64,000 nucleotides of DNA from Acidimicrobiia bacterium (GCA_022819505.1 JAJEHD010000019.1:496001-560000); one strand, 5' to 3'; counted from the first letter of the stretch, positions 1 to 9,850 are shown. Made by a program: numbers and translations. The notes: generated by a model from the sequence alone, not told the origin.

Positions 1-1073
1 GTGCGGTAGAAGACCGCCATCTCGTCCAGGCCCATGTGCTCGTCCTGGCGCCGCCGCACGATTTCGCTGACCACGTAGCGGGCCTCGTCGGTCTCGTCGT
101 CGGCGTGGTAACGGACAATGGAGGGTCCCGACCCGCGATCGGTCCAGAGGTCCTTGGGCTTGCGGCCGGTGTTGTTGACGATCACCGAGTTGGCCGCGTC
201 GAGGATGTTCTGGGTGCTGCGGTAGTTCTGCTCCAGCACCACGATGCGGACGTCGTCGAAGGCCCGCTCGAACTCGAGGATGTTGCGGATGTCGGCACCG
301 CGGAAGGCGTAGATCGACTGGTCGGCGTCGCCCACCGCGGTCACCTGGCGGCTCTGAGCGCCCAGGCTGATCACCAGCTCGTTCTGCACCGGGTTGGTGT
401 CCTGGTACTCGTCCACCAGCACATGCGAGAACCGCTGCCGCCACCGCTCGAGCACCTCCGGGTTATTCCGGAACAGCTCGACGGTGCGCAGCAGCAGGTC
501 ATCGAAGTCCATGGCCCCGGCCGAGGCCAGCCGGCGCTGATAGGTGGAGAAGACCTCGGCGATGCGGCGCTCGTAGATGTTGGAGGCCCGCTCGGCGTAC
601 TCGTCGGCACCGATGTTGTCGTTCTTGGCAGCGGAGATGACGGCATGAACCGACCGGGGCGGGAACCTCTTGTGGTCGAGGTTCAGGTCGCGCAGCACGT
701 ACCCGCAGAGCCGCACCGCGTCGCCCTGGTCGTAGATGGTGAACCGGGTCGGGTAGTCGATGTAGGCCGCGTCGCGGCGCAGGATGCGGACGCAGGCGGC
801 GTGGAACGTCGACACCCACATGCTCTCGGCCACCGGACCCACCAGCCAGCCGACCCGGTGGCGCATCTCGCCCGCGGCCTTGTTGGTGAAGGTGATGGCC
901 AGGATCTCGAACGGCGAGAGGCCGTGGTCCTCGATCAGATGGGCGATGCGGTGGGTGAGCACCCGGGTCTTGCCGGACCCGGCCCCGGCCACCACCAGAA
1001 GCGGTCCGCCCGTATAGGTGACCGCCTCGTACTGGGCCGGATTGAGGCCCTCAAGAATCGCCGACTCCGCCAT
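1..1073 (-). CDS. pcrA: UvrD/PcrA-type ATP-dependent DNA helicase, N-terminal part (cut by window edge)
   Basis: Superfamily 1A 3'-5' DNA helicase acting in nucleotide excision repair and in clearing proteins from DNA. The first 357 residues are present; the C-terminal half lies beyond base 1. Visible in order: Q-motif LNPAQYEAV (res. 10-18), Walker A GAGSGKT (30-36), Walker B DEYQDTNPVQ, motif III GDADQSIYAFRGAD and motif IV EQNYRSTQNIL. The ATG at 1073 starts seven bases after a TAGGGT box, so the message may be leaderless; no Shine-Dalgarno is evident. It is divergent from the LLM oxidoreductase. UvrD, PcrA and the actinobacterial UvrD1 cannot be separated from this half. Confidence 0.93.
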   Translation of the reverse strand, partial: MAESAILEGLNPAQYEAVTYTGGPLLVVAGAGSGKTRVLTHRIAHLIEDHGLSPFEILAITFTNKAAGEMRHRVGWLVGPVAESMWVSTFHAACVRILRRDAAYIDYPTRFTIYDQGDAVRLCGYVLRDLNLDHKRFPPRSVHAVISAAKNDNIGADEYAERASNIYERRIAEVFSTYQRRLASAGAMDFDDLLLRTVELFRNNPEVLERWRQRFSHVLVDEYQDTNPVQNELVISLGAQSRQVTAVGDADQSIYAFRGADIRNILEFERAFDDVRIVVLEQNYRSTQNILDAANSVIVNNTGRKPKDLWTDRGSGPSIVRYHADDETDEARYVVSEIVRRRQDEHMGLDEMAVFYR

Positions 1074-1080
1074 CGCGGCC

Positions 1081-1086
1081 ACCCTA
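1081..1086 (-). promoter_or_regulatory. Putative -10 box of a leaderless pcrA promoter
   Basis: TAGGGT on the minus strand, followed by exactly seven bases and then the ATG of the helicase. This is the TANNNT spacing known for leaderless actinobacterial mRNAs, in which transcription starts on the start codon. No good -35 was found. Confidence 0.45.
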
Positions 1087-1162
1087 CTGCCACCCCATGA
1101 CGCCGCCGAAGGACCACGCGGCCGCTATTCGACACGCTGGAATACGGCGGTCAGAATCACCG

Positions 1163-1200
1163 CCCTTATTCCACTAGAAGGCGGATTGCTGGAATAAGGG
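1163..1200. promoter_or_regulatory. Perfect 11-bp inverted repeat between divergent promoters
   Basis: CCCTTATTCCA (1163-1173) and its exact complement TGGAATAAGGG (1190-1200) flank 16 bases. A further half-site TGGAATA lies at 1138-1144. The repeat sits between the putative promoters of pcrA (1081-1086) and the LLM gene (1208-1236), where an operator would be expected. It is AT-richer than its surroundings. A transcribed hairpin is possible, but no T-tract follows. Confidence 0.5.
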
Positions 1201-1207
1201 AGCCGGA

Positions 1208-1236
1208 ATGACGCCGGTGATGCGTACCGGTAGTGT
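1208..1236 (+). promoter_or_regulatory. Putative promoter of the LLM oxidoreductase transcript
   Basis: ATGACG (1208-1213), 17 bases, then TAGTGT (1231-1236). Seven bases later comes an ATG (1244), the pattern of a leaderless start. The -35 match is weak; the -10 and the spacing to the ATG carry the call. Confidence 0.4.
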
Positions 1237-1243
1237 GCGGCGG

Positions 1244-1276
1244 ATGTTCGCCAGCGCCGGGTTGCAGCCGTCGTGA
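1244..1276 (+). CDS. Possible 10-codon leaderless upstream ORF
   Basis: ATG at 1244 opens a 10-residue reading frame (MFASAGLQPS) whose TGA (1274-1276) overlaps the GTG start (1273-1275) of the LLM gene as GTGA. The ATG lies seven bases after the TAGTGT box, so a leaderless transcript would begin on it. The LLM start itself has no convincing Shine-Dalgarno, so coupled reinitiation from this frame is a plausible route to its translation. The peptide has no run of one amino acid that would suggest an attenuator. Existence as a translated product is inferred only from this geometry. Confidence 0.35.
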   Translation: MFASAGLQPS

Positions 1277-2205
1277 GCAGGCCGTTCCGGTTCGGGTTCA
1301 GCCTCGACGGGCTCGACGATCCCGACGAGATGGCGCGACGGGTCCGCTGGGCCGAGGACGCCGGGTACTCGTCGGTGGTGATGACCGACCACTTCGACGA
1401 ACGACACGGTCCGCTGGTAGCTCTCACCGCGGCGGCGCTGGCCACCGAGTCATTGCGGGTGGGCACCCTGGTGCTGGCCAACGACTACCGCCACCCGGCC
1501 GTGCTGGCCAAGGAACTGGCCTCCCTCGACGTGATCTCGGACGGGCGGCTGGAGGTCGGCATCGGCGCGGGATGGATGACCTCGGACTACGAGCAGGCCG
1601 GCATCGGATACGACCGGCCCGGGGTCCGCATCGACCGTCTCGACGAGGCGATCTCAGTGCTGGAGGGTTGCTTCAGCGATGGCCCGTTCGACTTCGACGG
1701 CGACCACTACCGGATATCGGGGCTCGAGTCGTGGCCGAAGCCCGTCCAGCAACCCCGTCCCCCGCTGCTGCTGGCTGGTGGCGGCCACCGGATGCTGGCC
1801 CTGGCCGGGCGCCGGGCCGACATCGTGGGCATCAACCCCAGCCTGCACTCGGGGACCATCGATGAGCACGCCGGTCCGACCGCCACCGCGGAGGCCACCG
1901 ACGCCAAGCTGGCCGTGGTGCGCGAAGCCGCCGGGGACCGCTTCGACAGCATCGAACTCCAGACCCGCATCCACCTGGCCGTGATCACCGACGACGCCCA
2001 CGCCCTCGCCGCGGCCGCAGCCCCGGCCTTCGGCATCACCGCCGAACAGGCGCTGAACTCACCCCACGCCCTGGTTGGAACCGTGGACGAGTGCGTGGAC
2101 AGGATCGAGGGCTGGCGGGAGCGGTGGGGCGTCTCCTACATCTCCCTCATGGGAAGCTCCGCAGAGGAGATGGCCCCAGTGGTCGAGCGCCTGGCTGGCC
2201 GCTAG
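1273..2205 (+). CDS. LLM-class F420-dependent oxidoreductase
   Basis: A 310-residue luciferase-like monooxygenase-fold protein resembling the F420-using oxidoreductases common in actinobacteria (the TIGR03621-like group). Visible features are the N-terminal FGFSLDG strand, AEDAGYSSVVMTDHF (residues 27-41), which belongs to the cofactor pocket, and the family motif GRLEVGIGAGW near residues 95-105. It probably transfers hydride between reduced deazaflavin F420 and an unknown substrate; no substrate is indicated. The GTG start overlaps the stop of a 10-codon upstream frame. The gene converges on guaA with 34 bases between stops. An FMN-dependent relative is the main alternative. Confidence 0.82.
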   Translation: MSRPFRFGFSLDGLDDPDEMARRVRWAEDAGYSSVVMTDHFDERHGPLVALTAAALATESLRVGTLVLANDYRHPAVLAKELASLDVISDGRLEVGIGAGWMTSDYEQAGIGYDRPGVRIDRLDEAISVLEGCFSDGPFDFDGDHYRISGLESWPKPVQQPRPPLLLAGGGHRMLALAGRRADIVGINPSLHSGTIDEHAGPTATAEATDAKLAVVREAAGDRFDSIELQTRIHLAVITDDAHALAAAAAPAFGITAEQALNSPHALVGTVDECVDRIEGWRERWGVSYISLMGSSAEEMAPVVERLAGR

Positions 2206-2239
2206 CCGGAGCCCAGCACCGCCTGGGGCGGCGGCGCCG

Positions 2240-3808
2240 TCACTCCCATTCGATGGTGGCGGGGGGCTTGGAGGTGATGTCGTAGACCACCCGGTTCACG
2301 CCGGGGACCTCGGCTATCACCCGGCTGCTCATGGCCTCCAGCACATCGTGAGGCAGCCGGGCCCAGTCGGCGGTCATGGCGTCGGCGCTGGTCACGGCCC
2401 GTATCACCACCGGCCGCCCGTAGGTGCGCTCGTCGCCCATCACCCCCACCGTGCGGATGTCGGGCAGGACCGCGAACGACTGCCAGATCTCGCGCTCCAG
2501 ACCGGCGTTGCGCAACTCCTCGCGAACGATGGCGTCGGCCCGGCGCAACGTGGCAGCCGCCGAGGGGGTGACCTCTCCGATGATGCGCACGGCCAGTCCG
2601 GGGCCCGGGAACGGCTGGCGGTGCACGATCTCGTCGGGCAGGCCCAGCTCGGCACCCACGGCCCGCACCTCGTCCTTGAACAGCAGCCGCAGCGGCTCGA
2701 CCAACTCGAAGTCAAGGTCGTCGGGCAGGCCGCCCACGTTGTGATGGCTCTTGATGGTTGAGGAGTGGGTGGTGGCCCCTGACTCGATCACGTCGGGGTA
2801 GAGCGTTCCCTGCACCAGGAAGCTCGCGTCGGGAACCTGGTGGCGGGCCCGTTCGAAGGCCCTGATGAACTGCTCGCCCACGATCTTTCGCTTGGTCTCG
2901 GGCTCGGTGACCCCTGCCAGGGCGCCGAAGAACTCCTCGGCGGCGTCGACCCGCACCAGGTCGATGCCGAAGTGACGGCCGAAGGTCTCCTCGACCTGAT
3001 CGGCCTCGCCCAGACGCAGCAGGCCGGTGTCCACCAGCACGCAGGCGAGCTGGTCGCCGATGGCCCGGTGCACCAGGGCTGCGGCTACCGCGGAGTCCAC
3101 GCCCCCCGACAGCCCGCAGATGGCGCGGCCCTCGCCTACCTGGTCGCGGACTGCTGCCACCGAGGCGTCGATGATCGAGTCCATCGACCAGCTCGGCCCG
3201 GCGCCGCAGCCCCGCCGCAGGAACCGCTCGATCACCTGCAGCCCGTGGGGCGTGTGCTGCACCTCGGGATGGAACTGCACGCCGTAAAGGCCACGGCCCC
3301 GGTCCTCGAAGGCGGCCACCGGCGACGTCGCCGTGGAGGCGGTGACGGCCGCGCCGGGCGGCGGATCGACGATGGCGTCGAAATGGCTCATCCACACCGG
3401 CTGGGACGCCGGGAGGTCCGACAGCAGCGTCCCGCCGCCGTGGGCCACAGTCATCTCGGCCCGGCCGTACTCGCCCCGCTCGTTGCGGCCGACCGAGCCG
3501 CCGAGCTGCTCGGCGATGAGCTGGGCGCCGTAGCAGATGCCCAGAACTGGGACACCGAGACCGTAGATGTCGGGGTCGAGGCTGGGCGCCCCGTCAACAT
3601 GCACGGAAGCGGGGCCGCCGCTGAGGATCACACCGGCCGGCCGGCGAGCGGCCACCTCGCTCGCCGTGATCGAGGAAGGCACGATCTCGCTGTACACCTC
3701 GCACTCACGCACCCGCCGGGCTATCAGCTGCGCGTACTGGGCGCCGAAGTCGACCACCAGCACGGTGCCGAACCCGCCGGCGGCGCCCGCCGCGGTGCCG
3801 GCGGTCAC
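2240..3808 (-). CDS. guaA: GMP synthase (glutamine-hydrolysing)
   Basis: Converts XMP, glutamine and ATP to GMP, the last step of guanine nucleotide synthesis. The 522 residues match the usual length. The class I glutamine amidotransferase domain comes first ([18 protein letters not shown]; nucleophile in [15 protein letters not shown]), then the PP-loop ATP pyrophosphatase (LSGGVDSAV) and the dimerisation domain ending in [13 protein letters not shown]. The reading frame continues upstream, but the GTG at 3808 places the start in a GTGA overlap with the guaB3 stop and removes non-homologous residues. The pair is therefore probably translationally coupled. Confidence 0.97.
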   Translation of the reverse strand: MTAGTAAGAAGGFGTVLVVDFGAQYAQLIARRVRECEVYSEIVPSSITASEVAARRPAGVILSGGPASVHVDGAPSLDPDIYGLGVPVLGICYGAQLIAEQLGGSVGRNERGEYGRAEMTVAHGGGTLLSDLPASQPVWMSHFDAIVDPPPGAAVTASTATSPVAAFEDRGRGLYGVQFHPEVQHTPHGLQVIERFLRRGCGAGPSWSMDSIIDASVAAVRDQVGEGRAICGLSGGVDSAVAAALVHRAIGDQLACVLVDTGLLRLGEADQVEETFGRHFGIDLVRVDAAEEFFGALAGVTEPETKRKIVGEQFIRAFERARHQVPDASFLVQGTLYPDVIESGATTHSSTIKSHHNVGGLPDDLDFELVEPLRLLFKDEVRAVGAELGLPDEIVHRQPFPGPGLAVRIIGEVTPSAAATLRRADAIVREELRNAGLEREIWQSFAVLPDIRTVGVMGDERTYGRPVVIRAVTSADAMTADWARLPHDVLEAMSSRVIAEVPGVNRVVYDITSKPPATIEWE

Positions 3809-4914
3809 GGCGAGACGATGGCTACCGCGGCCCGCTGGAAGTCCTTCACGTCGGTGTAGCCGCACTTGGCCAGCGACGTGCGCAGCCCGCCCATCATGTT
3901 GGTGGTGCCCCCTGGACCGAGGGCCGGGCCGTGGAGGATCTCCGCCAGCGTGCCGTGCGGCTCGACATCGGTGATCCGGCCTCTCGGCAGCGTCGGGTGT
4001 CCGGCCGACAGATCCCAATGCCGGCCCGGGCAGGGCGAGTCCGATGCCGAGGCCAGCGGCAGGCCCAGCATGACGGCGTCGGCGCCGCACACGATGGCCT
4101 TGGCGATGTCTCCCGCAGTGCGCATGGTCCCGTCGGCGATCACATGGCAGTACACGCCCGTCTCGTCAAGGTGGCGCATACGGGCGGCACGGGCATCGGC
4201 GATGGCGGTGGCCTGGGGCGCGTCCAGTCCCAGCACCTGGCGACTGGTGCCGACATGGCCCGAACCGGCCCCTACGAGCACGCCGGCGGCTCCGGTGCGC
4301 ATCAGGTGCAGGGCAGCCTGGTAGCTCACACAGCCGCCGACGATCACCGGTGTCTGCATCCGGCGGATGAACGTCTTGAGGTTGAGCGGGTCCACCGACG
4401 ACGACACATGCTCGGCCGACACGATGGTGCCCGAGATGACCAGCAGGTCGATCTCCGCACCGATGGCGTGAGGGGCCAGTTCGACCGCCCGCTGGGGCCG
4501 GACCCGGCCCGCGGTGCGGACGCCCGTCTCAGCGATCTCAGCGATGCGGGCCGCCACCAGCTCGGGCTGGATCGGGCGGGAGTAGAGCTCACGCAGACGG
4601 CCGGCCGCGGTGTCCACCGGCATGGCGCCGAGTTCGGCCAGCTCGGAGATGGGGTCTTCGCAGCGGGTCCAGACGCCTTCGAGATCCAGTACCCCGACTC
4701 CGCCGAGCTCGCCCATCTGCACCGCGGTGGCCGGGCTGGTGACGCTGTCGCTGGAGGCCGCCAGCACGGGGATGTCGAAGCGGTAGGCGTCGATCTGCCA
4801 GGAGATGTCCACGTCCTCGGGGTCCCGGGTGCGCCGGCTGGGGATGATGGCGATCTCATCCAGCCGGTAGGCGCGGCGACCGGACTTGCCCAACCCGATC
4901 TCTGTCTCAGCCAT
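3805..4914 (-). CDS. guaB3: GuaB3-family IMP dehydrogenase-related protein
   Basis: A 369-residue TIM-barrel protein without CBS domains, of the actinobacterial GuaB3 type, translationally coupled to guaA. Family features include [20 protein letters not shown] at the N-terminus and [20 protein letters not shown] (258-277), which forms the IMP phosphate site. In true IMP dehydrogenases the active-site loop carries GxGxGSxCTTR with a catalytic Cys; here residues 217-225 read GSGHVGTSR, with Gly222 in the Cys position. IMP oxidation by the normal thioimidate route therefore looks unlikely, and its role may be regulatory or different. No second IMPDH gene is present in this window. Confidence 0.85.
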   Translation of the reverse strand: MAETEIGLGKSGRRAYRLDEIAIIPSRRTRDPEDVDISWQIDAYRFDIPVLAASSDSVTSPATAVQMGELGGVGVLDLEGVWTRCEDPISELAELGAMPVDTAAGRLRELYSRPIQPELVAARIAEIAETGVRTAGRVRPQRAVELAPHAIGAEIDLLVISGTIVSAEHVSSSVDPLNLKTFIRRMQTPVIVGGCVSYQAALHLMRTGAAGVLVGAGSGHVGTSRQVLGLDAPQATAIADARAARMRHLDETGVYCHVIADGTMRTAGDIAKAIVCGADAVMLGLPLASASDSPCPGRHWDLSAGHPTLPRGRITDVEPHGTLAEILHGPALGPGGTTNMMGGLRTSLAKCGYTDVKDFQRAAVAIVSP

Positions 4915-4964
4915 AGCAGCGCCTCGAGAGGCCGAGCAAATGGGCGGGCGGGTTCACCCCGTAC

Positions 4965-5016
4965 GAGCGAGGCCGTGGCCCGAGCGGCCCGTGAGCGCAG
5001 CGAACAAGAGCGGGAG
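4965..5016. repeat. Dispersed intergenic repeat, family 1, copy 1
   Basis: Begins GAGCGAGGCC and contains GGCCCGAGCGGCCCGTGAGC, then one variable base in GNAGCGAACAAGAGCGGGAG. Two further copies lie at 12183-12235 and 12238-12279. It occupies the 178-base gap between the Nudix gene and guaB3. The copies differ by single bases, so the family is recent or under constraint. Confidence 0.75.
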
Positions 5017-5092
5017 ATACACCTTTTTGACGCGTAGCCCTGTCACCTGCCCGCGTGGCCCCTGAGTGCCGGAAACCAGGCACCGGGTGAGC

Positions 5093-5812
5093 CTATCCGG
5101 CAGTCCCGCCCATGATCGTGATCGTCAGCAGCCGGCGCAGCACGGACGCGGTGGCCCCCCACACGGTTTCGCCCGGCAGCTCGAAGAAGGTCATGGTGCG
5201 CTCGCCTCCGAAGGCCTCGCCCAGCGACCAGACCTCCTCCCGCCAGGTGTCGGGGCCGGTCAGCTCCGACAGCGGGACGTGGAGCACCCGTTCGACTTCG
5301 CCCGGGTCGGGCACCAGTTCGGGACGCCTCCCGGTTGTGGCCACGAACGGGCACACCAGCGACCGCGACCCGACGGTGACGAAGGTGTCGAGCCGCCCGA
5401 CCCGCCGCACGGTGCCGGGATCCAGGCTGATCTCCTCGGCCGCCTCCCTCAGCGCGGTCGCCCAGAGGTCGGCATCGCCGGGCTCACGCCGGCCGCCCGG
5501 GAACGACACCTCGCCCGCGTGGTGACGCAGGTGCGAGGCCCGCCGGGTGAGCACCACCCAGGGCTCATCGCCGTGCTCATAGAGCAGAACCAGCACCCCT
5601 GACGGGGCCGATCCCGGCGTAACCGACGCCGGCGACGCAATGTGGCCGGGCGCCGCGGCCTCAACCGCGTGACACACCTGCTCCAGACTCGGACAGCGTT
5701 GCCGCTCCGGCAGGACCGACCACGGTGCCGGTCCACCCAGCCTGACACCCGCCGGGCGGGGAAGGTGCTGGGACCCGCCCCGTCCTGCGGGGATCGGCGG
5801 CGGATCGAACAC
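5093..5812 (-). CDS. Nudix hydrolase, CoA pyrophosphatase type (NudL-like)
   Basis: A 239-residue Nudix enzyme expected to hydrolyse coenzyme A or its derivatives to phosphopantetheine and 3',5'-ADP. Residues 88-107 match the NuCoA signature (LTRRAS, R96, G100, FPGG) that precedes the Nudix box in this subfamily. The box itself spans about 106-130 with REAAEEISL at its end; the replaced first Glu and the Asp-rich segment PGDAD also occur in known NudL proteins. The Pro/Gly-rich N-terminal 50 residues are not conserved. It starts with GTG and follows a 55-residue gene by 26 bases, suggesting a small operon. Confidence 0.85.
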   Translation of the reverse strand: MFDPPPIPAGRGGSQHLPRPAGVRLGGPAPWSVLPERQRCPSLEQVCHAVEAAAPGHIASPASVTPGSAPSGVLVLLYEHGDEPWVVLTRRASHLRHHAGEVSFPGGRREPGDADLWATALREAAEEISLDPGTVRRVGRLDTFVTVGSRSLVCPFVATTGRRPELVPDPGEVERVLHVPLSELTGPDTWREEVWSLGEAFGGERTMTFFELPGETVWGATASVLRRLLTITIMGGTAG

Positions 5813-5838
5813 CGCGGCCGCCGACGAGGTCGAGTCGG

Positions 5839-6006
5839 TCAGGATCCTTCTCCGCCACCCGCCGCGGCTTCGGCAAGGTCACTTAGGAGTTCCCGAAGAC
5901 CTCCGGTCTTGAGGTCGCTCATCACCCGACCCGGCGGGGTCTCGCCTCGCTCCCACTCCTCCCAGTGGTCCAGCAGTTTGCGCGGGTCCGGCGCCGGGCG
6001 ATCCAT
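5839..6006 (-). CDS. Conserved-looking 55-residue protein upstream of the Nudix gene
   Basis: A small hydrophilic protein, MDRPAPDPRKLLDHWEEWER at the start and a predicted helical tail (GLRELLSDLAEAAAGG). It has no signal peptide or metal motif. Function unknown; a partner or regulator of the downstream Nudix enzyme is only a guess. The ATG at 6006 is chosen because a TAGCCT box ends exactly seven bases upstream, and because the amino acid composition becomes protein-like only from here. The frame is open further upstream but there it runs antisense through the end of the lipoprotein gene. Confidence 0.6.
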   Translation of the reverse strand: MDRPAPDPRKLLDHWEEWERGETPPGRVMSDLKTGGLRELLSDLAEAAAGGGEGS

Positions 6007-6013
6007 CCCGGTG

Positions 6014-6019
6014 AGGCTA
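6014..6019 (-). promoter_or_regulatory. Putative -10 box of a leaderless promoter for the 55-residue protein/Nudix pair
   Basis: TAGCCT preceded by TCGG on the minus strand, then seven bases, then ATG at 6006. Same geometry as at five other genes in the window. Confidence 0.4.
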
Positions 6020-6074
6020 CCGAGGCCGCCGGGTACCGCCCCGCGCGGGGGCGACGGCACATGCGGCTGACGGC

Positions 6075-7637
6075 TTAGCGGCGTGCCACCGTGAGGGTGT
6101 AGGAGCCGGAGCCGTAGCCGCCCACCTCCACATAGAGCGGACCCGAGACTTCCGCCGGCCAGAACAGGCGAGGCGCCAGCGAGCCTCCCGAGTCGTCGTT
6201 GTGATCCAGCCACGCTCCGTCGGCGTCGTACAGCGCGACCGTCGGATCCTCCAGCGTCCCCGGCGCCACGCTCAACTCATAGAGCTCACCCTCGACAGCA
6301 TCGAACACGAAGTAGTCAACATCGCCGTCGTATTCCAGCGAACCCCCGACCGCTTCGCCCACCTCCGCCGGGGTGGCTCCCGCCGACGAGTTGGCATGAT
6401 CGTCATCGACGTCGGAGACCTCGACCGTCAGGGTGTAGGACCCGGCGCCGTAGCCGCCCACCTCCGCATACAGCGGACCCGAGCTGTCCGCGGACCAGTA
6501 CAGCAGAGATGCCAGCGAGTCTCCCGAGTCGTCGTTGTAATCCAGCCACGCTCCGTCGGCGTCGTACAGCGTGACCGTCGGATCCTCCAACGTCCCCGGC
6601 TCCACACCTATCTCATAGAACTCGCCCCCAACGGCATCGAACACAAAGAGGTCGGTGTCGTCGGCGGAGTCCAGGGCGTCCCCAATCGGCTCGCCCACTG
6701 CCGCAGGCATCGCCTCCTCGGGTGAGAACTCCCCCGGTGGCAGAGCCATCTCGCCCTCGGCCAGACCCGGCACGCAGTCGATAAGGCCGAAGGAGAGTGC
6801 GAAGATCGCTTCGAAAGCCGCCTCCCCATCGTCGTCCGAGCCGGTGAGACCGTCCGAGTCCAATCCAACCAACAGCTCCCGCGCGCACGCCTTCTCATCC
6901 TCGCTCAGATCGTCGAACCCCATGTCGAAGTCGGCGAGAACCGACGAGATGAACGCATCCGGGATGCAGTTCACCAGGGCGCCCAGGAGCACCAGCACGC
7001 TCGTATCGTCGTCGGATATCTCGCTCGCCGAGACCAGGGCGGCCAAGTCGATGCCTGCCAACCGATCTCGAAGGCAGGCCCTCTCATCGTCGCTCACATC
7101 CACCCCGAGCTCCGGCTCCATCGCCGCGATCATGGAGGTGACGAACACGTCGGTGGCCGTCTCAGACGCGAGGCATTCGAACATCGCGGCGTCCTCGGCC
7201 ATCGGGAAGTCGTCGGAGAAGAGACGCCGGCTCATGGCCGACTCCCGCCCCGCCTCGTCCAGACCCGCCTCATCCAGCACCTCGCGGATGCAGGACTGCT
7301 CGGACACGTCCAGACGGTCCAGGATCTCCGACCAGCTGGGCCCGTCAGGGGACTCGATGGCCACCTGGGCGCCGTTCGACCCCTCCGACCCGGGACTCGC
7401 CTCAGCCACCACAGCAGTGCTGGCCGGTGGCACTTCGGCGGGTTCGGGCGCTGCCGCCGAAATGGTCGTTGTAGCCTCCGCGTCCGGCACCGCCGAGGTG
7501 GTCGTCGTGGCCTCCGCGACAGGTCCGGCGATCGGGTCGTCAGTGCCGCAGGCCGAAACCGCTAGAGCAAGGACCAGAGCCGTTCCGGCCACCCGCCTTC
7601 GAACGAGACGGCTAGAGCGATGGCAAGATGTGGACAT
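6075..7637 (-). CDS. Secreted lipoprotein built from three Cys-paired repeats and two PPC-like domains
   Basis: A 520-residue exported lipoprotein. After a basic N-terminus and hydrophobic core comes a lipobox (LAVSAC, lipidated Cys30), then a Thr/Ala/Pro-rich linker to about residue 95. Residues ~98-300 hold three repeats, each with a (S/R/K)xC(I/L/A)R motif and a second Cys about 40 residues later. Residues ~310-520 hold two near-identical acidic, Asp/Gly/Tyr-rich beta domains resembling bacterial pre-peptidase C-terminal (PPC) domains, 112 residues apart. The ATG at 7637 is preferred over the in-frame TTG at 7664 because a GAGGGAG Shine-Dalgarno precedes it. Likely surface binding; ligand unknown. 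Confidence 0.75.
   Translation of the reverse strand: MSTSCHRSSRLVRRRVAGTALVLALAVSACGTDDPIAGPVAEATTTTSAVPDAEATTTISAAAPEPAEVPPASTAVVAEASPGSEGSNGAQVAIESPDGPSWSEILDRLDVSEQSCIREVLDEAGLDEAGRESAMSRRLFSDDFPMAEDAAMFECLASETATDVFVTSMIAAMEPELGVDVSDDERACLRDRLAGIDLAALVSASEISDDDTSVLVLLGALVNCIPDAFISSVLADFDMGFDDLSEDEKACARELLVGLDSDGLTGSDDDGEAAFEAIFALSFGLIDCVPGLAEGEMALPPGEFSPEEAMPAAVGEPIGDALDSADDTDLFVFDAVGGEFYEIGVEPGTLEDPTVTLYDADGAWLDYNDDSGDSLASLLYWSADSSGPLYAEVGGYGAGSYTLTVEVSDVDDDHANSSAGATPAEVGEAVGGSLEYDGDVDYFVFDAVEGELYELSVAPGTLEDPTVALYDADGAWLDHNDDSGGSLAPRLFWPAEVSGPLYVEVGGYGSGSYTLTVARR
6091..6705 (-). repeat. In-frame tandem duplication (336-bp period) inside the lipoprotein gene
   Basis: Bases 6091-6369 and 6427-6705 are the same unit shifted by 336 bases (112 codons). 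Long stretches are nearly identical at DNA level, for example the segments around 6190-6260 and 6526-6596. Each unit encodes one PPC-like domain, pointing to a recent domain duplication. Confidence 0.85.
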
Positions 7638-7699
7638 TCGGGTCTTCTCCCTCGGATTCTGCAAGGACTGTCGTGACGGAAGCCGCGGAACTCTTCCGA

Positions 7700-7728
7700 A
7701 TGCTCCACTTGTGTGCGCCCCCTGTCAA
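7700..7728 (-). promoter_or_regulatory. Putative sigma-A promoter of the lipoprotein gene
   Basis: On the minus strand a consensus TTGACA (7728-7723) is followed by 17 bases and GAGCAT (7705-7700). The -10 is weak. It lies downstream of the groEL terminator and about 60 bases before the ATG at 7637. Confidence 0.45.
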
Positions 7729-7774
7729 TACTTGACGCCGTGACTCCTGTCACAGCCGCCGGGGTGGAACGCGG

Positions 7775-7803
7775 AGGAGCCCGAGCTCATCGCTCGGGCT
7801 CCT
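7775..7803 (-). terminator. Stem-loop terminator after groEL
   Basis: A perfect 12-bp GC-rich stem (arm GGAGCCCGAGC at 7776-7786 and its complement at 7792-7802, plus one A-T pair) with a 5-base loop, 25 bases downstream of the groEL stop. No clear T-tract follows, as is common in actinobacterial terminators. Confidence 0.7.
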
Positions 7804-7827
7804 TGGGGGGTTCGCTGGGGCGAACGG

Positions 7828-9477
<1,650 letters not shown>

Positions 9478-9482
9478 CTACC

Positions 9483-9773
9483 TCAGACGACCTTGGCGAG
9501 CACGTCGCGGGCGTTGAGGATCAGCAGGTCCTCACCGTCAACGGTGATCTCGGTGCCGCCGTACTTCGAGTAGACGACGGTGTCGCCCACGCCGACGTCC
9601 ATGGGGATGAGCTCACCGCTGTCGTCGGACCGGCGACCGGGGCCTACCGCCAGTACGTCGCCCTGCTGGGGCTTCTCCTTGGCGGTGTCGGGGATGACGA
9701 GACCACTGGCCGTGGTCTCCTCGGCGTCGCCGGGCCGCACAACGATGCGATCCTCGAGTGGCTGCAGGTTCAT
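9483..9773 (-). CDS. groES: Co-chaperonin GroES (Hsp10)
   Basis: A 96-residue lid of the GroEL chamber, of normal length. It starts [12 protein letters not shown] and has the mobile-loop region [20 protein letters not shown] followed by the conserved [10 protein letters not shown]. The ATG at 9773 is preceded by a GGGAGGA Shine-Dalgarno; the longer open frame upstream would run through the CIRCE operator and is rejected. First gene of groES-groEL, expressed from its own promoter just after tsaD. Confidence 0.98.
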   Translation of the reverse strand: MNLQPLEDRIVVRPGDAEETTASGLVIPDTAKEKPQQGDVLAVGPGRRSDDSGELIPMDVGVGDTVVYSKYGGTEITVDGEDLLILNARDVLAKVV

Positions 9774-9823
9774 GTGTCCTCCCGGACTCGGTTTTCTTGG
9801 TGTTCTTGGACTCAACACGGGCG

Positions 9824-9850
9824 TTAGCACTCTCCCGTGACGAGTGCCAA
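9824..9850 (-). promoter_or_regulatory. CIRCE operator (HrcA repressor site)
   Basis: TTAGCACTC, nine bases, GAGTGCCAA: the consensus CIRCE inverted repeat with one mismatch in the second arm. It overlaps the start-point side of the groES promoter, so HrcA binding should block transcription until heat shock. hrcA itself is not in the window. Confidence 0.92.

Noticed and set aside
2211..2229. Hairpin between the convergent LLM and guaA stops
   Set aside because: Only five pairs (CCCAG/CTGGG) with a bulge and no T-tract on either side; too weak to call a terminator.
7662..7664. TTG 7664 as the lipoprotein start
   Set aside because: It would add nine polar residues before the signal peptide; ATG 7637 has a GAGGGAG Shine-Dalgarno and a normal lipoprotein signal length.
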